Notes: generated by a model not told the origin, from the sequence alone. A stretch of 64,000 nt of DNA from Ectobacillus panaciterrae DSM 19096 (GCF_000430785.1 NZ_AUMR01000019.1:30840-94839); one strand, 5' to 3'; positions 52,149 through 62,022 are shown, counted from the stretch's first letter. A program made the numbers and translations.

Positions 52149-52523
52149 TCACCCCATCGGTTCATCGCCATACAGCTCCCAAAGTCTTGGGAATTTCCGC
52201 TCCAGACTGTCGTCGTCATCGTCCCAGTCAAATTCTATTTCAGGAAATCCGTATGGTCCATCCTTCAGTTGGCTGTATAAGTTGAAGTATTCATCAGCAT
52301 CTCCGCCTGTTTTCTCTTCATAAGCCCGGTCCGCTATATAAAGCAATTCTTCTAATTCCGGAACGTCCCCAGGCTCAATTTGTGCAAATACAGGAATGAG
52401 CGTTTCAGGATTCGTCAAGGCTGCTTCGAAAATATCTTTCCCTTGGTAGATCAGCCATGCCCGAAAATAGTCAAACGAATCGTCAGAGCAGCCTCCCATT
52501 GCAATATACGCCGCTGCCCACAA
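52149..52523 (-). pseudogene. DUF4240 gene lacking its N-terminus
   Basis: The frame begins abruptly with WAAAYIAMGGCSDDSFDYF, the conserved core of DUF4240, and runs to an acidic C-terminus (DWDDDDDSLERKFP). Normal members have about 50 more residues before this block. Here an in-frame TAA lies about 11 codons upstream, with no ribosome site at the only possible TTG. It is probably 5'-truncated. Confidence 0.6.
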
Positions 52524-52752
52524 ATCAGAAGCTGCTCCATTCTCTTTTTCCCCTTATCACGAGTGATATGATCCTAAGTATACACATTTGTAAATTGTCT
52601 TACAAAACTTTCTCACCCTTCCCTATATTGACTGTTCTAGACGTCTCCCCTATGCAAGAAAGAACATGTTCCCTATGAGAGTCGGTCATTGGAACTGGAT
52701 AGTACCTGAGTCTTACGGATGATTAGAACGGGATAAATATTCCAGATTTTTA

Positions 52753-52799
52753 TTGACAATGAGAATCATTGTCTTTTATATTATTGATTATGATTCTCA
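52753..52799 (+). promoter_or_regulatory. Fur-controlled promoter with two Fur boxes
   Basis: TTGACA (52753) and TTATAT (52776) are 17 bp apart. TGAGAATCATTGTC overlaps the spacer (52760-52773), and TGATTATGATTCTCA follows at 52785-52799. Both match the 7-1-7 Fur box TGATAATNATTATCA closely. Iron-loaded Fur should repress the downstream gene. Confidence 0.8.
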
Positions 52800-52822
52800 T
52801 TACCATATAAAGGGGCGTTTTT

Positions 52823-53950
52823 ATGAAATTACGTAAAGGGATTGGAAAAGTTCATTTATGGCTTAGTCTAGTAGGGGGCATATTCATTGCGCTGATTGGA
52901 TTGACGGGAAGTTTGCTTGTCTTTGAACCAGAATTAAATCACTTGCTGCACCCTAACTTGTATAAAGTGACAGATGGTAAAAAAGTTACGTACCAGCAAG
53001 CGCTACAGGCTGTATCGGCATCGCACCCAAAGGGAGCAATCCAACGTGTATACACTCCAGATGAACCAAACTCTCAAGGTGTTTATCTATTTCGTCTTAA
53101 AGAAGGAAAAGTGCAACAAGATGTATATGTAGATCCGGGAACAGGGAGCATAAATGGAGAGTTAGGCAATACGACTTTTTTTAATCAGGTAGGAGAGCTT
53201 CACAAACATTTGCTTCTAAAGGATTTTAACGGCCAGAAAATTGTTGGTATTATCGGATTCATTTTCTTTTTTATTATTTTATCCGGATTGTATTTATGGT
53301 GGCCTGGGATTAAAAAATGGACGCGTGGTTTTGTTATGCGACGCAGTGCAAACCCCTATGTCAAACAATATGATATACATAAAATTATTGGCGGAGCTTC
53401 CGTTCCTTTTTTGTTGATCGTTTCGTTGACGGGGGCCCTTTTTGCATATGATGAAACCATTTTTGGCTGGTTTCATGCAAAAGCTAAGATCATGCCGCCA
53501 AAAGAGAGCCTTATTTCAAAACCGCTTTCAGAAGGCAAGCTTCCGATCGACCGCTTGTTAAGTACGGCCGAAAAAACAGTGTCGGACGGAACGATTATGC
53601 AGCTTAGAATGCCAGAGAAGCCGAAAAAAGGGAAGCCAGAAGGTGTAGTAGAAATCCGCCTAAGCCGCCCGTACGATCCGGGCCACGGAAATGTAAGGTT
53701 ATGGTTAGACCAGTACAGCGGAAAGGTGTTAGCTAAGTTAGATCCAAAAGTTGATAGCGGACTTACGTATCAAATATGGCATTTCCCATTACATACAGGT
53801 GCTTTTGGCGGCTTGTTTACAAAGATTTTGTATGCTATCGGCGGCCTTACCCCATCCGTTCTGATGTTTACGGGTACATATATGTGGTGGTATAAGAAAA
53901 AGAAAAAGCATAAGGAAAAACAGAAAAAGGGCTCAGCGGCTGTAGCATAA
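52823..53950 (+). CDS. PepSY-associated transmembrane protein, iron-regulated
   Basis: This 375-residue protein has four transmembrane helices (~12-33, ~140-160, ~190-212, ~330-352) and PepSY-type extracytoplasmic segments. It has the family motifs HLWLSLVGGIFIALIGLTGS and DIHKIIGG with conserved His residues. Related proteins (PiuB/FoxB-like) take part in siderophore-iron reduction or uptake at the membrane. Two Fur boxes upstream support an iron role. AAAGGGG precedes the ATG. Single gene. Confidence 0.85.
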   Translation: MKLRKGIGKVHLWLSLVGGIFIALIGLTGSLLVFEPELNHLLHPNLYKVTDGKKVTYQQALQAVSASHPKGAIQRVYTPDEPNSQGVYLFRLKEGKVQQDVYVDPGTGSINGELGNTTFFNQVGELHKHLLLKDFNGQKIVGIIGFIFFFIILSGLYLWWPGIKKWTRGFVMRRSANPYVKQYDIHKIIGGASVPFLLIVSLTGALFAYDETIFGWFHAKAKIMPPKESLISKPLSEGKLPIDRLLSTAEKTVSDGTIMQLRMPEKPKKGKPEGVVEIRLSRPYDPGHGNVRLWLDQYSGKVLAKLDPKVDSGLTYQIWHFPLHTGAFGGLFTKILYAIGGLTPSVLMFTGTYMWWYKKKKKHKEKQKKGSAAVA

Positions 53951-53962
53951 AGTGAAATTTCA

Positions 53963-53990
53963 TCAGTGGGGGGCATCCTCCCCCACTGAT
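53963..53990 (+). terminator. Terminator of the PepSY gene
   Basis: CAGTGGGGG pairs with CCCCCACTG around a short loop. T-run is weak (TTGTTAG). The G/C-rich stem followed by ATTGTTAGTTGA may itself be mobile-element-derived. Confidence 0.55.
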
Positions 53991-54112
53991 TGTTAGTTGA
54001 GCCGCTTAGAATTTATTTTTGTAAAAGGGGCACGTTCGAGTAAATAACTACGTCAAGACATTATTGTGGGTTAAGAAAAGACTGATCAAAAGCTCAGTTT
54101 GAGATGAATGTT

Positions 54113-54488
54113 TTATATCTCATAAAACACAATCGTATCCGTGTCTTTTAGCCATTCAACTGCTTCCGTTCCATCAGAGTTTGCAGTCCAAAGATTCCGT
54201 TTTCCCATGAGGGAGTCTGAATGAAACCAAACAACTTTTGTAATCCCCTTTCCCTTTTGGAGAGCTGGTAATTTTGGTTTGTGCTTTATTCTGAATGTTT
54301 ACTAGGTACAAAGACGGCAATGGGTGCTTGGAAGCATCGTTCGACCATTCGCGATCTTCCATCCTCGAAGTAATAATGGTTCGATCGTCCTTCCATACGA
54401 AGCCGAGTTCGGCATAGTGTTCCGGCGTCAGCGAAGCGGAAACTGGAAATTCCCGTACGTTCAGTTCCTTGTTTTTAAATCCGAACAC
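54113..54488 (-). pseudogene. C-terminal remnant of a TolB-like beta-propeller protein
   Basis: The frame from 54488 reads HYAELGFVWKDDRTIITSRM and later SLYLVNIQNKAQTKIT, then is shifted. In the next frame VWFHSDSLMGKRNLWTANSD follows, with TAA at 54113. The repeated WxxDxxxI and LWxxNxDG patterns are blades of TolB-like propellers. The N-terminal half is absent and one frameshift lies near 54220. Confidence 0.55.
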
Positions 54489-54665
54489 AAAGCATGTTGC
54501 TGTCCATAGCTAAAGAAGCAGTCGGGGAAACAATGAAGAAACAGAGATACTTAGCTTTCTGATATGAGTTTACGAACTATAAAAGTGCAGAATGGTCTAT
54601 TTTAACACCAAAAGGAGCAGCCAAACCATAGGACGGCTGCTCTCTTACTATATATTATTCACATT

Positions 54666-54693
54666 TTAAAAATACCCTAACGGGTATTTTTAA
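54666..54693 (-). terminator. Terminator of the mannitol operon
   Basis: AAAAATACCC pairs with GGGTATTTTT around 4 nt, overlapping the end of mtlD. Confidence 0.8.
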
Positions 54694-54695
54694 AA

Positions 54696-55865
54696 TTAAA
54701 GTAATGCCTTTTCCGTTACATTTTTCAACTCATAATATTTCTCTAAAATACTAGCAGTAAGGCTTTCGTTTACTGAAATTTCAGAATATTTTTCTAATGC
54801 TTCCTCTATGGATTGATTAAAAATTAAATTTCTTAATTCTACAGCTTCAGGATCCTCATCATTTCTGTAAAGCAATACAGCTGCAATACCCGTTATAAGA
54901 TAATTAGGTTTAATACCTAATTCCATTAACTCTCTCACAGGTTTGACAAATCGATCATTCGTACCCAATTTGCGAATCGGAGACCGTGCAACCCTATCAA
55001 TATCGTCTGAGATATAATGATTTTCAAATCGTTTTAAAATTTTATTTATATATCTTCCATGTTCCTCTATATCAAAATGATACTTTTGTATAAGCAGCTG
55101 ACCTGTCTCGAATAAAGCCCCTTCCACTATACTTCGAACCTTAGGATTTATAATTGCATCTTCAATGGTGGACAACCCATAGTAGTGGCCTAAGTACGCT
55201 GTAATAGCATGCCCTGTATTTACCGTAAACAGCTTACGCTTAATATAAGGAAGCAAATTGTCTACAAAAGTTACGCCTTTAATAAGTGGAATTTTCCCTT
55301 TTACTCCGGAACAATCCACTACCCATTCGTAGAAAGGCTCTACCGTAACTAATAAGGGATCTTCATGATTCTGTACGGGTACAATCCGATCTACTGCCGC
55401 ATTTGGAAAACCTATATATGGAAGGAATTGTTCTTGTTCATCCGCCGTGAGATGCTTACATACTTCTTGCTGCAGATAATCTCCCCCGCCAATCATATTC
55501 TCGCATGCTATAATATTTAATGGCCTTGGATTCTTATAGATTCTTTCCCGGATTCCTTTTGCCAAAAGTTCTGCAATTCTATTTAAAACAGTTGGTCCTA
55601 CTGCCGTTGTAATAATGTCAGCTTTTATGATCAGTTCGACTACTTCTTCTGGATGTTTAAGACTGTTAACACCTCTTACATTACTAATAGAGATTTCCTC
55701 TTGTGAATCATCTGCGAGCAAAATTGTATAGCCGTTTCTATGATTCAATTCATCAATAACCTTTTCATTAACATCCACAAAGCATACTTCATAATCAGAA
55801 TGATACAGCAATTGTCCTATAAATCCTCTTCCAATATTTCCTGCTCCAAAATGAACTGCCAGCAT
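54696..55865 (-). CDS. mtlD: Mannitol-1-phosphate 5-dehydrogenase
   Basis: This 389-residue protein has the N-terminal NAD-binding motif HFGAGNIGRGFIG and the polyol dehydrogenase block VKGKIPLIKGVTFVDNLLPYIKRKLF with the catalytic Lys. It oxidises mannitol-1-phosphate to fructose-6-phosphate with NAD. Only 1 bp separates it from the IIA gene, as expected for the last gene of the operon. Length matches MtlD. Confidence 0.95.
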   Translation of the reverse strand: MLAVHFGAGNIGRGFIGQLLYHSDYEVCFVDVNEKVIDELNHRNGYTILLADDSQEEISISNVRGVNSLKHPEEVVELIIKADIITTAVGPTVLNRIAELLAKGIRERIYKNPRPLNIIACENMIGGGDYLQQEVCKHLTADEQEQFLPYIGFPNAAVDRIVPVQNHEDPLLVTVEPFYEWVVDCSGVKGKIPLIKGVTFVDNLLPYIKRKLFTVNTGHAITAYLGHYYGLSTIEDAIINPKVRSIVEGALFETGQLLIQKYHFDIEEHGRYINKILKRFENHYISDDIDRVARSPIRKLGTNDRFVKPVRELMELGIKPNYLITGIAAVLLYRNDEDPEAVELRNLIFNQSIEEALEKYSEISVNESLTASILEKYYELKNVTEKALL

Positions 55866-55866
55866 G

Positions 55867-56307
55867 TTAGTTCACCTCACTGAACATGGAAAGAATATCT
55901 TCTTCTGTCTTACATTCGATAATTCGATGCACATTTTCTTCCTCTGAGCAGACAATCGCTATATTTGAAAGAATGTCAAGATGTTCATTGTCCTTACCTG
56001 CTATCCCAAACATAACCTTTACAATGTTCCCATTACCAAAGTCTACTCCATCCGGAATCTGAATGACGCATATACCGGATTGGCGGACATCTTTCTTAGC
56101 TTCTTCTGTGCCATGAGGGATTGCGATATAGTTCCCCATATAAGTAGACGTCAACTCTTCCCTCTCTAGCATTCTCTCAATGTAGGTTTCTTCAACATAG
56201 CGATTGTTTACTAATATTTTTCCTGCGAGTTTGATTGCCTCTTCTTTTGTATTCACCTTTGCGTTCAATAAAATATTTTCTCTTGTTAGAACAGTTGTAG
56301 TAATCAA
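55867..56307 (-). CDS. mtlF: Mannitol-specific PTS enzyme IIA
   Basis: This ~146-residue EIIA of the fructose/mannitol family has the phospho-His in IAIPHGTEEAK. It passes phosphate from HPr to the IIB domain of MtlA. The TTG at 56307 lies 6 nt after GAGGTG; an in-frame GTG at 56316 is the alternative start but overlaps the ribosome site. Placed between mtlR and mtlD. Confidence 0.9.
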   Translation of the reverse strand: MITTTVLTRENILLNAKVNTKEEAIKLAGKILVNNRYVEETYIERMLEREELTSTYMGNYIAIPHGTEEAKKDVRQSGICVIQIPDGVDFGNGNIVKVMFGIAGKDNEHLDILSNIAIVCSEEENVHRIIECKTEEDILSMFSEVN

Positions 56308-56323
56308 ATTCAACACCTCGTCA

Positions 56324-58435
56324 TCATATTTTTTCCTTCAGTATTTTCTTGAATGCTTTTCCCAACTCAGCATAAATAGCGTTATAATTTTCAGAATCAA
56401 ACGTATGCAGCGTTTGTTCATTTTCAATAATGGTAGAACTGATTGTACTCAGCACTTCCAGCTGATACTCGCTTACACTTTCCGGAGACAATAATAACAG
56501 CACTGTTTTCAAGGTAATTGTTGTATGATCCATTGCTTTTACCGGAATAGATTCCACTAATGTAAAAATTAAAAATGTAGGTTGTTTCACAAATTTTGAA
56601 CGGCAGTGGAATAATCCCATTGCTGTATTAGGAATTCCAAGCCCTCCCCGTTTTTCACGTTCGAGCAGCTTGTTTGATACTTCAAAATAATTCGTGAGTA
56701 ACCCCATAAGTTGTGTTTGCTTACACACTTCCGTCAGAACGGTAGAAAGTGTGGGTGAAAAAGGAATTTTTTGAATACGAAAATTTTGCAAAATTTGTAC
56801 GATAGACTCAGACAACTGCTGTACTTCATTAAACATTTCTGTCATTTGGTCAATGCTATTGATTTGTTCAATTTTAGGTACTGTATACTGCTCGAAAAGA
56901 TTTTTGTTTCCCTCGTTATCTTGGAGCCTTATCTTTAATTGATTACGAATTTTTTGCACTTCAGCATTTGTAAGCAAAGGATTGACTAAGAGATACTCTC
57001 TTGTAAAACCCGGCATTTGGATTGTGGACAAAATAATATCATACTGTGCTAAATCCTTTTTCTTTAACTCACTTAAAGAGGAAACATCTACATAGGTAAC
57101 TTCCTTTAATTCTTTCCTGATTCTGCTCGCAAGCATCTTTGATGATCCGATACCGCTGGAGCATATGACCAATGCTTTTATCTCTCCGTTATAATAGTGA
57201 GTTTCCATAGCAGAACCGAAATGCAGTACAATAAATGCAATTTCGTCTTCCGGAAATACTGTATTTGAAAACACTTCTTTCAGTCCCTCTTCTATCTTGC
57301 TATACAATACCTCATAATCTGCTTTAATCTTTTCTGTAAGCGGATTATGTGTTCCTAGCGATTTTCTTATTCGATTTAATGCAGGCCTAATATGGGTCAG
57401 CAAACCTTCGAACAAGGATGCGTCCTTTTGAAAATCAATATTCATCGAATGTGAGACGTATCTAATTAACTCTTTCACAGAAACAGCAACTCTTAGGTCT
57501 TCCTCTTCTGACCACTCTGTCTTCTCATATCGAAATCTCGCACCTTGCAAATGCATCGTAATATAGCCGCACTCGGCTTCCGGAATGACAATATTGAATA
57601 CTTCTTCTAATTCTTTTGCAATTTGTTGTGCAATTGGATATTCTTTAGACTCTTTTAGTTCTGCCAGTACTTTATTATCTATTGTTACTTTCTCCTCTTG
57701 AATAATCCGTTCAACTGCTAAAGTCAAGTGAACAACAAAAGTTACATAGGCGCTATCTGTCATAGCATAGGTAAGCTTATTATTAATACCGCTGAGAACT
57801 TGACTGACCATCGCCATTCTCTCCAGCTTTACAATCTCAAGCAGTTTATTTGTTACTTCGTTATGATAATAGACGTGACCCTGACCCTCGCTTTGGTTAA
57901 TTGTTTCTAGAAACTCATATTCATTAAGATTACCTACGATAATATTTCCTAGCGCCTTTCGCTTCTCTTTTTCTGAACCCTGGATTTCAATACCATGTCC
58001 CTTCCTGCGGACTAACTCCAATTCAAAACCAGCAATCAATTCTTCAGCTTTTCCCAAGTCGTTGCTTATTGTGGCGACTGTAACATGCAGATCTTGAGCT
58101 AAAGAAATTAATTTTACAGGCTCCCTCTCTTTTAAAAGAGTACAGAGCAGCAATATTTGACGTTCTTTTGGAGTAAATTCCTGCACTGCCCCTTTTAACA
58201 AAGAAATTTGCAAATGATTCTTGTTATGTTCCTCTCCCTCAATATAAACACCTGTCCCTGCTTTCTTAACTAATGCGAGTTGAAAAGAGGACAAAGTATT
58301 TTCTATATTCTTTAACTCCCTGTGTATAGTTCGGCTGCTAACTCCAATTGTTTCAGAAATAACTTCAACAGTAAGTCCTTTTGGGTTATTAATCAGCAAT
58401 TCAATAATTTGTCTTTCTCTGGCTGAAATATACAC
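56324..58435 (-). CDS. mtlR: Mannitol operon activator MtlR
   Basis: This 703-residue protein has two helix-turn-helix domains at the N-terminus (TVEVISETIGVSSRTIHREL; TVATISNDLGKAEELI), two PTS-regulation domains (PRD1 ~180-290, PRD2 ~300-410), an EIIB-Gat-like domain (LVICSSGIGSSKML) and an EIIA-like domain (NTAMGLFHCRSK). Phosphorylation by the PTS controls its activity. GTG start at 58435 after GAGGAGGAG. In related bacilli it activates mtlA-mtlR-mtlF-mtlD. Confidence 0.93.
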   Translation of the reverse strand: MYISARERQIIELLINNPKGLTVEVISETIGVSSRTIHRELKNIENTLSSFQLALVKKAGTGVYIEGEEHNKNHLQISLLKGAVQEFTPKERQILLLCTLLKEREPVKLISLAQDLHVTVATISNDLGKAEELIAGFELELVRRKGHGIEIQGSEKEKRKALGNIIVGNLNEYEFLETINQSEGQGHVYYHNEVTNKLLEIVKLERMAMVSQVLSGINNKLTYAMTDSAYVTFVVHLTLAVERIIQEEKVTIDNKVLAELKESKEYPIAQQIAKELEEVFNIVIPEAECGYITMHLQGARFRYEKTEWSEEEDLRVAVSVKELIRYVSHSMNIDFQKDASLFEGLLTHIRPALNRIRKSLGTHNPLTEKIKADYEVLYSKIEEGLKEVFSNTVFPEDEIAFIVLHFGSAMETHYYNGEIKALVICSSGIGSSKMLASRIRKELKEVTYVDVSSLSELKKKDLAQYDIILSTIQMPGFTREYLLVNPLLTNAEVQKIRNQLKIRLQDNEGNKNLFEQYTVPKIEQINSIDQMTEMFNEVQQLSESIVQILQNFRIQKIPFSPTLSTVLTEVCKQTQLMGLLTNYFEVSNKLLEREKRGGLGIPNTAMGLFHCRSKFVKQPTFLIFTLVESIPVKAMDHTTITLKTVLLLLSPESVSEYQLEVLSTISSTIIENEQTLHTFDSENYNAIYAELGKAFKKILKEKI

Positions 58436-58484
58436 GTGAAACTCCTCCTCGTTTAGCAGCCTAACTATTCTATAGAAATATCCT

Positions 58485-59948
58485 TTAACTACCTATGGAA
58501 TTAAGCAATTCATCATATTTTGGGCTATTTAAGAAATTATCAACAGATATGTGCATAGTATTCGGCACTTTCGCTTTCGCACGATCCGTTAAATCTCGAT
58601 GCGTAATCACAATGTCCGCATCGGAAGGCAAGTTGTTAATAGCTGTGTTCACTACTTCAATGTTCAAACCTGCCTTTTTTACCTTGTTTCGGAGGATTGA
58701 GGCTCCCATCGCACTTGATCCCATACCTGCATCACAAGCAAAGATGATCTTCTGTACATTCTTATCCGCTAGGCTAATGCTGCCTGCTGCATTCTCCACT
58801 GTTGCACTTTGTTCCTGAGCAGCAAGGGACATAACTGCCTCACTCTTTTTTCCTTTCATTTGCTGCATTTTGACCGCAGCTTTGCCTAGATCTTCTTCAG
58901 ACGCTGCAGCTTTTGATAGTTTCAAAATGAAAGACGCTACTCCAAATGATACGGCTGTAGCTACCAATACTCCGGCTAATACAGCTAGATAGCTTCCTCT
59001 AGGAGTCATTGCCAATAATGCAAAGATACTGCCCGGTGACGGCGAGGCAACCAATCCCGCATGGAGCACACTAAAAGTTAATGTTCCTGTAATACCGCCT
59101 GCAATCACTGCCAGGATCAAGAGCGGCTTCATCAGAATATAAGGAAAATAAATTTCATGAATTCCGCCTAGAAAGTGGATGATAACAGCGCCAGGAGCTG
59201 TTTGCTTGGCAGTTCCTTTTCCGAATAGCATATATGCCAATAAGATGCCCAACCCTGGTCCAGGATTTGACTCTAATAAGAATAAAATTGATTTTCCTGC
59301 AGATTGTGACTGTTCAATCCCGATTGGGCTTAAAATTCCGTGGTTAATTGCATTGTTTAAGAATAAAACTTTTGCAGGCTCGATAAAGACGTTTGCAAGC
59401 GGCAGAAGATTTGCATCAACAATGGTTTGCACCCCTGCTCCTAAAGCTTTATTAAGTCCTAATACAACCGGCCCGATTCCCTTAAATGCTAAGATTGTGA
59501 GCAATCCGCCGATAATTCCTGCAGAGAAGTTATTCACCAGCATCTCAAATCCTGATTTAACTTTTCCATGTACGGCTTTATCGAACAATTTAATGGCGAA
59601 TCCGCCTAATGGACCCATGATCATTGCGCCAAGAAACATTGGAATATCAGCACCGACGATAACTCCCATTGTCGCTGTAGCACCTACTACCCCGCCGCGG
59701 ATATCATATACGATGCGTCCACCGGTAAATCCAATCAATATTGGAAGCAAAAACATAATCATAGGAGATACTAGCTTAGCCATACTTTCATTAGGCATCC
59801 ACCCTGTAGGAATGAATAATGCCGTAATAATTCCCCATGCGATGAATGCTCCGATATTCGGCATAATCATTCCGCTCAAATAGCTCCCGAACTTCTGTAT
59901 TCTAACCTTTACGTTTACATCGGATTGCTGAATATTTGTTTCACCCAT
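58485..59948 (-). CDS. mtlA: Mannitol-specific PTS enzyme IICB
   Basis: This 487-residue protein has a IIC membrane domain (residues ~10-340) with LGGIHEIYFPY, and a IIB domain at the C-terminus with the phospho-Cys in IFACDAGMGSSAMG. The IIA domain is not fused but encoded by mtlF. It imports mannitol while phosphorylating it. GGGAGG precedes the ATG. First gene of the operon. Confidence 0.95.
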   Translation of the reverse strand: MGETNIQQSDVNVKVRIQKFGSYLSGMIMPNIGAFIAWGIITALFIPTGWMPNESMAKLVSPMIMFLLPILIGFTGGRIVYDIRGGVVGATATMGVIVGADIPMFLGAMIMGPLGGFAIKLFDKAVHGKVKSGFEMLVNNFSAGIIGGLLTILAFKGIGPVVLGLNKALGAGVQTIVDANLLPLANVFIEPAKVLFLNNAINHGILSPIGIEQSQSAGKSILFLLESNPGPGLGILLAYMLFGKGTAKQTAPGAVIIHFLGGIHEIYFPYILMKPLLILAVIAGGITGTLTFSVLHAGLVASPSPGSIFALLAMTPRGSYLAVLAGVLVATAVSFGVASFILKLSKAAASEEDLGKAAVKMQQMKGKKSEAVMSLAAQEQSATVENAAGSISLADKNVQKIIFACDAGMGSSAMGASILRNKVKKAGLNIEVVNTAINNLPSDADIVITHRDLTDRAKAKVPNTMHISVDNFLNSPKYDELLNSIGS

Positions 59949-59997
59949 AGTCCAAAACCTCCCTTTACACTCTGCTTGTGCTGTTTAACTCGAGTAC

Positions 59998-60085
59998 TAA
60001 CAGCGCTTACAAATCTATATTAAAACGCTTCCACCTTACTCTCAATGAATAGTAGACATAATTTTGTCACAAGTATTGTTGCCAA
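59998..60085 (-). promoter_or_regulatory. mtl control region: cre-like sites and MtlR-type operator
   Basis: On the minus strand TGTAAGCGCTGTTA (59998-60011) matches the cre consensus TGWAANCGNTNWCA with one mismatch, and TGGAAGCGTTTTAA nearby has two. Upstream, TTGGCAACAATACTTGTGAC (within 60064-60085) approximates the inverted MtlR box TTGNCACA-N4-TGTGNCAA. This suggests CcpA repression and MtlR activation. Confidence 0.6.
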
Positions 60086-60340
60086 AGTTAAAGAACTATC
60101 TTATTTTCCCTTTAAATGCATAATAAACTACACAACACGAAAAATACTGCACTCCTATATTTACCACGTAATATAGCAGCTTCCCCTACACACTCTCCCC
60201 TCCCCTTTGCTCGAAAATAAGTTTCACTTTTACAAACAATTACATGCTATAATTTTCCATACAGGAACATAGATTATCTTTAATCACAGAGATGAATGAG
60301 TACATATGCAAAATAAAATGAATTAAATCGAGGTGCTCAT

Positions 60341-60754
60341 ATGGAATTCGCTGCTTTTCTTTATTTAGCTGTTGTAGTATTGCTACTTATCGGCACATCA
60401 AAAAAAGCAAAACTTTGGTTCGGCAGCATTTACGGTGCTATGATTACGATTTTTATCGCAGGAACACTGACTATCAAGTATCAAACAGGTTTCTTTGATA
60501 CTGCCAAATCTGCATGGCGTTCAGGCGAGGCACCTGAAACGCTTGGAAGCTGGGTCGTTCCGTTTTATATTATTGCTGCCATTGCTCTTCTTGTTTTAAT
60601 TAACTTCAGACTTATTAAAAAAGCGCTGTATTCTGAAGGAGCTGTAAAATGGGTATTTATTATCCTTGCCGGCTTGCTCAGTTTGCTTTATGTTGTGGCT
60701 GCTTACCTGGGACTGTTCATCGTCGGTTTTTTGTTTTTCCCGTTTGCGCCTTAA
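60341..60754 (+). CDS. Small integral membrane protein (137 aa)
   Basis: Four transmembrane helices (residues ~3-18, ~30-48, ~72-92, ~102-130) and few conserved charges; unrecognised family. GAGGTG lies 6 nt before the ATG, and a GCC/GGC hairpin with T6 follows (60754-60780). Monocistronic; function unknown. Confidence 0.65.
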   Translation: MEFAAFLYLAVVVLLLIGTSKKAKLWFGSIYGAMITIFIAGTLTIKYQTGFFDTAKSAWRSGEAPETLGSWVVPFYIIAAIALLVLINFRLIKKALYSEGAVKWVFIILAGLLSLLYVVAAYLGLFIVGFLFFPFAP

Positions 60755-60944
60755 GCCGCCTTCTCGCCAAGGCCTTTTTTCATTTATAAAACCAAGTCCT
60801 TCCCCAGCTTCCATCCTTTAAATCTGGAAATATATTACACTATCAATCTTGAAAAATTATATAATGAAGATGCAGCTTTGCTTTTACAAGGTAATCCCAT
60901 CATATTCGCCGCTGATAACATACTGTAAAAAAGGAGTATTCAAT

Positions 60945-61565
60945 ATGATTAAATACATTATTTTCGATTTTGACGGCACTTTGGTTGATTCAAAAGATGT
61001 TACGATTGCTGCATTCAATCAGCTTGCCGATAAATATAAGTACAAAAAGATGAAAAAAGAAGATCTGGAATCTTTACGAAAGCTGTCGATTAGAGAAAGA
61101 TGCAAACTTCTGGACTTCCCAATATATAAAATACCGTTTATGGCGGCAGAGTTTTATAATCTATACAAAGGCTCGATTCACCATGTCGTTTTGTTGGACG
61201 GCATTAAAGACGTATTAGAGGAATTGAAAAGCAAAGGATATCATTTGGCGATCATCTCATCGAATTCGGAAAACAATATCCGAGAGTTTCTTCAAAGAAA
61301 CCATATTTATCACATTGATGAAATTCTTTGCTCAAACAAAATTTTCGGTAAGGACAAAGTCATTAAAAAGTTTTTGAAAACACACAAACTTAAAAATACA
61401 GAAGTCATCTATGTAGGCGATGAACAAAGAGATATCGTCGCATGCAAAAAGAGTGACGTAAAGGTCATTTGGGTCGGCTGGGGTTATGATGCGATTGAAG
61501 TGGTGGAGCAAGAGAACCCAGACTATATCGTTCATACACCGGAGGAGATTGTACAAATCGTCTAG
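60945..61565 (+). CDS. HAD-superfamily phosphatase (Gph/PpaX-like)
   Basis: This 206-residue protein has motif I DFDGTLVDS (residues 8-16), motif II LAIISSNSE, and motif III GDEQRDIVACKKSD, with a helical cap between. It resembles phosphoglycolate and pyrophosphate phosphatases, but the substrate is open. ATG 60945 is chosen for AAAAGGAG 8 nt upstream; the frame extends ~32 codons further without a site. Confidence 0.85.
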   Translation: MIKYIIFDFDGTLVDSKDVTIAAFNQLADKYKYKKMKKEDLESLRKLSIRERCKLLDFPIYKIPFMAAEFYNLYKGSIHHVVLLDGIKDVLEELKSKGYHLAIISSNSENNIREFLQRNHIYHIDEILCSNKIFGKDKVIKKFLKTHKLKNTEVIYVGDEQRDIVACKKSDVKVIWVGWGYDAIEVVEQENPDYIVHTPEEIVQIV

Positions 61566-61599
61566 CTAGTGAGGGTGTTCTCGTCTAATTTATGATAAA

Positions 61600-61630
61600 A
61601 AGAAACCGCCGAAGTTTGGCGGTTTCTCTG
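61600..61630. terminator. Bidirectional terminator
   Basis: GAAACCGCC pairs with GGCGGTTTC around 6 nt. It lies between two convergent genes. Confidence 0.8.
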
Positions 61631-61632
61631 CT

Positions 61633-62022
61633 TTATGTTCTCTTATAAAGAATCCAGTCCCCCGAAGGAATCCTCTTCTTCAGCAAATCCGTCTGATTTC
61701 CCGCTACAAACAAAATCGCCTCATAAGAACCGCTCTCAGAAAATACCTCTGCCTCTATCGTTTCATACAAGTTGCTCTCACGTCCCGGCTCGTACCCTTC
61801 GAGTCGATACAGTATTTCCAGCATATCATCATCAACCCGGTACAGCTCGCCGTATACTTTTTCATCTTCGTCCAACACCATTGCAGGATAGTGAAAACCC
61901 GTATCATACAGCTTACCATGCGTATAAGCATTGCGTTCCACACATTCTGCTTTACGGATTAAATAATGATTTTTCTCTCCCTTGCGCAGCGTTCCATATA
62001 CGAATACCAAATGCCTCATCAT
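61633..62022 (-). CDS. Gamma-glutamylcyclotransferase-family protein (YtfP-like)
   Basis: This 129-residue protein starts VFVYGTLRKGEKNHYLI, the signature of the AIG2/GGCT fold, and holds the expected acidic residue in LEGYEPGR. Family members release 5-oxoproline from gamma-glutamylamines. AGGGG lies 9 nt before the first ATG. Single gene; real substrate unknown. Confidence 0.85.
   Translation of the reverse strand: MMRHLVFVYGTLRKGEKNHYLIRKAECVERNAYTHGKLYDTGFHYPAMVLDEDEKVYGELYRVDDDMLEILYRLEGYEPGRESNLYETIEAEVFSESGSYEAILFVAGNQTDLLKKRIPSGDWILYKRT

Noticed and set aside
59179..59883. 234-codon frame opposite mtlA
   Set aside because: Antisense shadow; Pro/Ile/Asn-rich translation is the complement of membrane-helix codons.
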